From Phycisphaera sp. (lineage in GTDB: Bacteria > Planctomycetota > Phycisphaerae > Phycisphaerales > UBA1924): a stretch of 64,000 nt of DNA. Positions 60,779 through 64,000 of this stretch are shown in pieces (position 1 is the stretch's first letter; the number at the start of each line of letters is the position of its first letter). Position numbers and translations under genes: made by a program. The notes beneath the pieces were generated by a model, which was given only the letters and a program-made list of their open reading frames with translations, did no database searches and was not told the DNA's origin. The stretch is from the NCBI GenBank assembly GCA_020639255.1, contig JACKGZ010000004.1:1-64000 (forward strand). The letters run 5' to 3'.

Positions 60779-62564
60779 CCTCGCCGTTCTCGCACTTGTG
60801 CGCTACGCCGTCGTGGAACTTCAGACGCAGCGTGCCGTCGATGTCTCTGATGCCCAGGTTTTGCTCGTCGCTTGAGACATCGATCTTGATGCGAGGACGC
60901 TTGGGGTCGTACTTGCCGACCACCCAGCCGTCGATGAGCATCATCTCGAGCGTCGCCACGCACTGCTGAAGCGTGAGATCTTTGCCCTCGCGGCCGTGCG
61001 AGTGCATGAGCGACGCCTCGGTGTTCCGCATGAATTCAGTAATGTCAGGCGAGATCGCGAGCGCGTCCATCACGTACTTGAACTGGCCCATTTTAGGCAG
61101 GAGTTTGAGCCCCCGGCGGAAGGCCTCGACCTTGTGCACCTCACCGTTGTTGTACAAAGGCAACGTTTCTTTCTTGGCGCCGGTCAGGTTGAGTTTGAAC
61201 GTGTTGAACTTCGTCAGTTCCCATTCGAGTTCGGCGTCGTTGTCCGAGCTGAGTCGCCTTGCGACCTCCTTCACCGCGATCAGGTCGAGCCCGCCAAGAC
61301 CCGGCAGGAAGAAGTCCTCGTCGGCGAAGCCACCCAGGCTCAGCCAGCGGAAAGCCTCCTTGGCGGTCATGTCGAGGCCCTCTGAGGCAGCGATTTTCTT
61401 CGTCATATCCTCGAGGTCGGTGAACTGCCCGTTCGCGAAATACCAGAAATCCGCGAAACGGATGTATTGGCGGATGCGACGCGTCGTGATTTCCTCGTAG
61501 CGACGCTTGAGCCAGGGCACTTCGCCGTGGTTGTTGTAGTCGGCGAGGATGATGTACGCGATCTCGCGCGCCGTCGAGTGCGCGAGCGTCATGCCGCCGG
61601 CGAGGATCGGGTCGGCAAAGCCCGCAGCCTCGCCCGCGAGGAACCAGTTGTCCCCCACCATCTTCTCGGCGACGTAAGACCAATCCTTTGTCGTGCGGAC
61701 ATCGCCGTCACGCTTGGCGTTCTTGCAGAGTTCCTGGATCCGGGGCTCCTGCGCGAGCGCTTGCTCGTACAGATCCTCGGGCTTCATGTTCATCTTCTTG
61801 TAGTGCTCGACCGGGCAGATGTACCCGATGCTCGTGCGCGTCGGGCCAAGCGGGATAAACCAGATCCAGCCCGTTGAGATAGACAGAATCTCGACTCGCG
61901 TCGCGCCCACGCCTATCTCAACCGCCCAGTCGGCGTTGTCCCAGTAGTCCCACACCGCCATGTTCTTGAGCTTGCTCGGGATGTCCATCGGAACGTCATT
62001 GGCCCGGCGAACAATGCCGGCGTAGCCCGAGCAGTCGACGTAATACTTCGCGCGAATGCAAGTCCCGTCAGCAAGGTACACGCCATTGACATGTCCGCCC
62101 GACGCATCGATGCGCGTCACCTGGGTTTCTTCGCGGACGTCGCACCCGACCTCGGCCGCGTGGTCAAGCAGAATCTTGTCGTAGATCGCGCGGTCGACTT
62201 GGAAGGCCGTAAACACGCGCTGGCCCTGGTACTGCGCGGGCCTCGGCTCGTCCTTGAACTTCGAAGTTGGGACGAACTCAAACGCCCAGAGTTCTTTCGA
62301 GGTGCCCCAGCGATACGTGCCGCCGATCTTGATCGGGAATCCAGCCGACTCGACCTTCTCCCAGCAGCCCATCTCGTTCAGGATCGGCCCGATCGCAGGG
62401 AGTTGGCTCTCGCCCACGTGCTCGCGGGGGAACTTCTCCTTCTCCAGAATGAGCACATTCAGGTCTGGGCGATACTTCTTGAGGAGTGTGCCGACAGTCG
62501 AGCCCGAGGGGCCGCCACCGATGACCACAACATCCACGTCAACCGCGGCATTCTCCGAAACCAC
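60762..62564 (-). CDS. FAD-dependent halogenase-like oxidoreductase
   Basis: GTG at 62564 (VSENAAVDVDVVVIGGG) is preferred; an ATG at 62729 would overlap mnmA by 34 nt and add 55 residues of no recognisable family. The 600-residue product has an FAD-binding GGGPSGST loop (about 16-23), HVGESQLP, and the flavin-halogenase hallmark WxWxIP in GWIWFIPLG (about 232), then GEAAGFADPILAGGM. It could be a halogenase or a related hydroxylase/reductase. The substrate is unknown. The long C-terminal domain (about 400-600) is extra. Confidence 0.8.
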   Translation of the reverse strand: MVSENAAVDVDVVVIGGGPSGSTVGTLLKKYRPDLNVLILEKEKFPREHVGESQLPAIGPILNEMGCWEKVESAGFPIKIGGTYRWGTSKELWAFEFVPTSKFKDEPRPAQYQGQRVFTAFQVDRAIYDKILLDHAAEVGCDVREETQVTRIDASGGHVNGVYLADGTCIRAKYYVDCSGYAGIVRRANDVPMDIPSKLKNMAVWDYWDNADWAVEIGVGATRVEILSISTGWIWFIPLGPTRTSIGYICPVEHYKKMNMKPEDLYEQALAQEPRIQELCKNAKRDGDVRTTKDWSYVAEKMVGDNWFLAGEAAGFADPILAGGMTLAHSTAREIAYIILADYNNHGEVPWLKRRYEEITTRRIRQYIRFADFWYFANGQFTDLEDMTKKIAASEGLDMTAKEAFRWLSLGGFADEDFFLPGLGGLDLIAVKEVARRLSSDNDAELEWELTKFNTFKLNLTGAKKETLPLYNNGEVHKVEAFRRGLKLLPKMGQFKYVMDALAISPDITEFMRNTEASLMHSHGREGKDLTLQQCVATLEMMLIDGWVVGKYDPKRPRIKIDVSSDEQNLGIRDIDGTLRLKFHDGVAHKCENGEAKASS

Positions 62565-62695
62565 AACGACCCCCAGCTTGCACTGCGGCCACGACCCCGG
62601 TGCTGCCAAGAACCGCCGGCCGCGAACCCTGCCCGGAACGAATGTCCAGGGTTCCCCATCGATCTCGACGCCAACATACCTGATTTGCCCGATTT

Positions 62696-63847
62696 CTACA
62701 AGGCTTCCCGGCGGGCCATTGCGATCCAACCACCCCCCAGAACGCGGTCTGGATCGGCCAAATCATGGACAACGAGCGCCTGCCCGGGTGTCACCGCTCG
62801 CTGTGGGGTCTCAAATCGGACTTCGAAAGCCGTTTCATCATCCGGGATTCGCCTGAACTCGGCCGGTGCCAGTTCACCGTTGTATCGGCAGCGAGCTAGG
62901 CATGGACGCCACCGATCGAACCCAACCCCGACGAGCCAGTTCGCGTCGCCCACCCGGCACCATGTCGAGAGAAGGTCATCCTCTTCGCCGATGGTGACAG
63001 TGTTTGTCGCGGGATCCTTGTCGACGACGTAGATCGGGTGCCCGAGCGCGACACCGATCTTGCGCCGCTGCCCGATCGTGAAGCGGTGCTGCCCGTCGTG
63101 CACACCCAGCGTGTTGCCAGAGGTGTCGCGGATCTCGCCCCGCGCCGACGCGAGCTCGGGCCGCTCGCGCTCGACGAACGAGGCGTAGTCGTTGTCGGGT
63201 ACGAAGCAGATCTCCTGTGAGTCGGGCTTGTTGAACACGGGGAGCCCGAACTTCCGCGCCAGCTCGCGGACTTCTTCCTTGGTCTCGTATTCCCCGATCG
63301 GGAGCAGCGTCGAACGAAGCTGATCGCGCGGGATGCCGAACAGCACGTACGACTGATCCTTGTCGGCGTGCCTGCCAGTCAGAAGCGCCGGCCCGTCCTC
63401 CCGCTCAGCGATCCTGGCGTAGTGCCCCGACGCGACGTAGTCCGCGCCGATCTGCCTGGCGTGCTCGTGGAGCTTGCCGAACTTGAGCCAGTCGTTGCAC
63501 CGCACGCACGGGTTGGGCGTGCGCCCGCGGGCGTACTCGTCGACGAAGTAGTCGATCACCCGGCGGAAGTCCTTGCGAAAGTTGAGCACGTAGAGCGGGA
63601 TGTCCAGCTGCGCCGCGACGAGCCTCGCGTCGGCCGCGTCGCCGATCGAGCAGCACCCCTGCTTGTGCAGCTTGGGCGCCTCGCACTGAGGGTTGTCGGG
63701 CACGAGCTCGTCGAGCGTCTCGCCGGGCGATCCCAGGCGCATGAACGCCCCGACCACCTCATAGCCCTGCTCCTTGAGCAGAGCCGCGGCGACCGAAGAG
63801 TCCACGCCCCCCGACATCGCAAGCAGTACCTTTCCGCGCGTCTTCAC
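62696..63847 (-). CDS. mnmA: tRNA-specific 2-thiouridylase MnmA
   Basis: MnmA installs the 2-thio group on U34 of Lys, Glu and Gln tRNAs. The 383-residue protein has the PP-loop SGGVDSSVAAAL, a nucleophile Cys in PNPCVRCNDWLKF (about 102), IARRE-type contacts and the catalytic Cys in SQEICFVPDNDYASF (about 215). IGQRRKIGVALGHPIYVV and the C-terminal beta-barrel complete it. The family motifs are in order. A Cys-rich insert (KLHKQGCCSIGDAADA, about 55-70) is longer than in E. coli. Confidence 0.95.
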   Translation of the reverse strand: MKTRGKVLLAMSGGVDSSVAAALLKEQGYEVVGAFMRLGSPGETLDELVPDNPQCEAPKLHKQGCCSIGDAADARLVAAQLDIPLYVLNFRKDFRRVIDYFVDEYARGRTPNPCVRCNDWLKFGKLHEHARQIGADYVASGHYARIAEREDGPALLTGRHADKDQSYVLFGIPRDQLRSTLLPIGEYETKEEVRELARKFGLPVFNKPDSQEICFVPDNDYASFVERERPELASARGEIRDTSGNTLGVHDGQHRFTIGQRRKIGVALGHPIYVVDKDPATNTVTIGEEDDLLSTWCRVGDANWLVGVGFDRWRPCLARCRYNGELAPAEFRRIPDDETAFEVRFETPQRAVTPGQALVVHDLADPDRVLGGGWIAMARREAL

Positions 63848-63889
63848 GGGTGAGTGTAGAGCCCTGGAATCACTGGAGTTGCGGCCCGA

Positions 63890-64000
63890 TCATTCCGGAT
63901 CTTCGGGTGCCAGCTCGTAGATGTCGCTGTCGTCACCGGCGTCCTCGATGCGGTACCCGCCCGTTCGATAGGTCGGCTTGATCTCGGTGGGCTGCTCGTC
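63890..64000 (-). CDS. C-terminal end of an unidentified protein (cut by window edge)
   Basis: The last 36 codons of an open frame on the minus strand end at TGA 63892-63890. They read DEQPTEIKPTYRTGGYRIED then an acidic tail ending ELAPEDPE. It is too short to identify. It lies 42 nt upstream of mnmA on the same strand, so it is probably the preceding gene in that transcript. Confidence 0.5.
   Translation of the reverse strand, partial: DEQPTEIKPTYRTGGYRIEDAGDDSDIYELAPEDPE

Overview
This window is a high-GC bacterial chromosome segment, about two-thirds G+C by eye. Its gene content best fits a Planctomycetota member, probably of the Phycisphaerae: a Lys-tailed endonuclease III, a HAF-repeat protein with a PEP-CTERM-like end, dcw genes without mraZ, dnaG next to rpoD, and many GTG/TTG/CTG starts. 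The lineage call is inferred from gene content; no rRNA is present.

Layout. 1-590: the edge of an accessory island on the minus strand. It holds the first 22 codons of a probable DUF499-type ATPase and an excisionase-family HTH gene, lying 3' of tRNA-Gly(GCC). 701-3968: dsbD and a solitary fliM. 3969-9397: a hairpin-rich leader followed by nusA-infB-DUF503-rbfA. 9387-15414: an HhH-GPD-like protein, yebC, a TIM-barrel-like protein, a DUF4149-type protein, nth, a secreted protein, tRNA-Arg(CCG) and an MFS transporter. 15619-21793: a C-terminal processing protease, then pyruvate dehydrogenase E1alpha, a 51-residue membrane peptide, E1beta and E2. 21974-30319: small membrane proteins, a sulfotransferase, prfB (RF2) with a programmed frameshift, a TPR protein, valS and a lipoprotein metallopeptidase. 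30320-38467: a division cluster (rsmH, LysM protein, ftsL, ftsI), then sppA, lipB, a metallo-hydrolase, a methyltransferase and rsfS. 38471-44011: aroB, a ParA ATPase fused to a CBM48-like domain with a probable degenerate partner, and clpX. 44195-53785: small proteins, acylphosphatase, dnaG-rpoD, a truncated globin, a HAF-repeat protein, an HTH regulator and a DUF899-like protein. 53888-54763: an AT-rich foreign-looking membrane gene. 54773-64000: putA, ribF, nrnA-like, an orphan DNA methyltransferase, a flavin halogenase-like protein, mnmA and the end of one more gene.

Functional themes. Translation and ribosome maturation (nusA, infB, rbfA, prfB, valS, rsfS, rsmH, mnmA, two tRNAs) dominate. 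The pyruvate dehydrogenase genes share the window with lipB, which makes the lipoyl group that E2 needs. Envelope division and maintenance (ftsL, ftsI, LysM, sppA, dsbD) forms a second block.

Most notable observations: (1) an RF2 frameshift site with UAA in place of UGA and no upstream Shine-Dalgarno-like stimulator; (2) two related short palindromic elements, one read in frame inside ValRS and one at the start of the DUF503 gene, translated in the same frame; (3) a three-copy, 81-87 nt, two-hairpin repeat family with compensatory stem changes; (4) seven consecutive hairpins upstream of nusA; (5) a ParA-CBM48-like fusion beside a ParA-like protein that lacks a P-loop; (6) the edge of a possible DUF499-type defence island beside tRNA-Gly.
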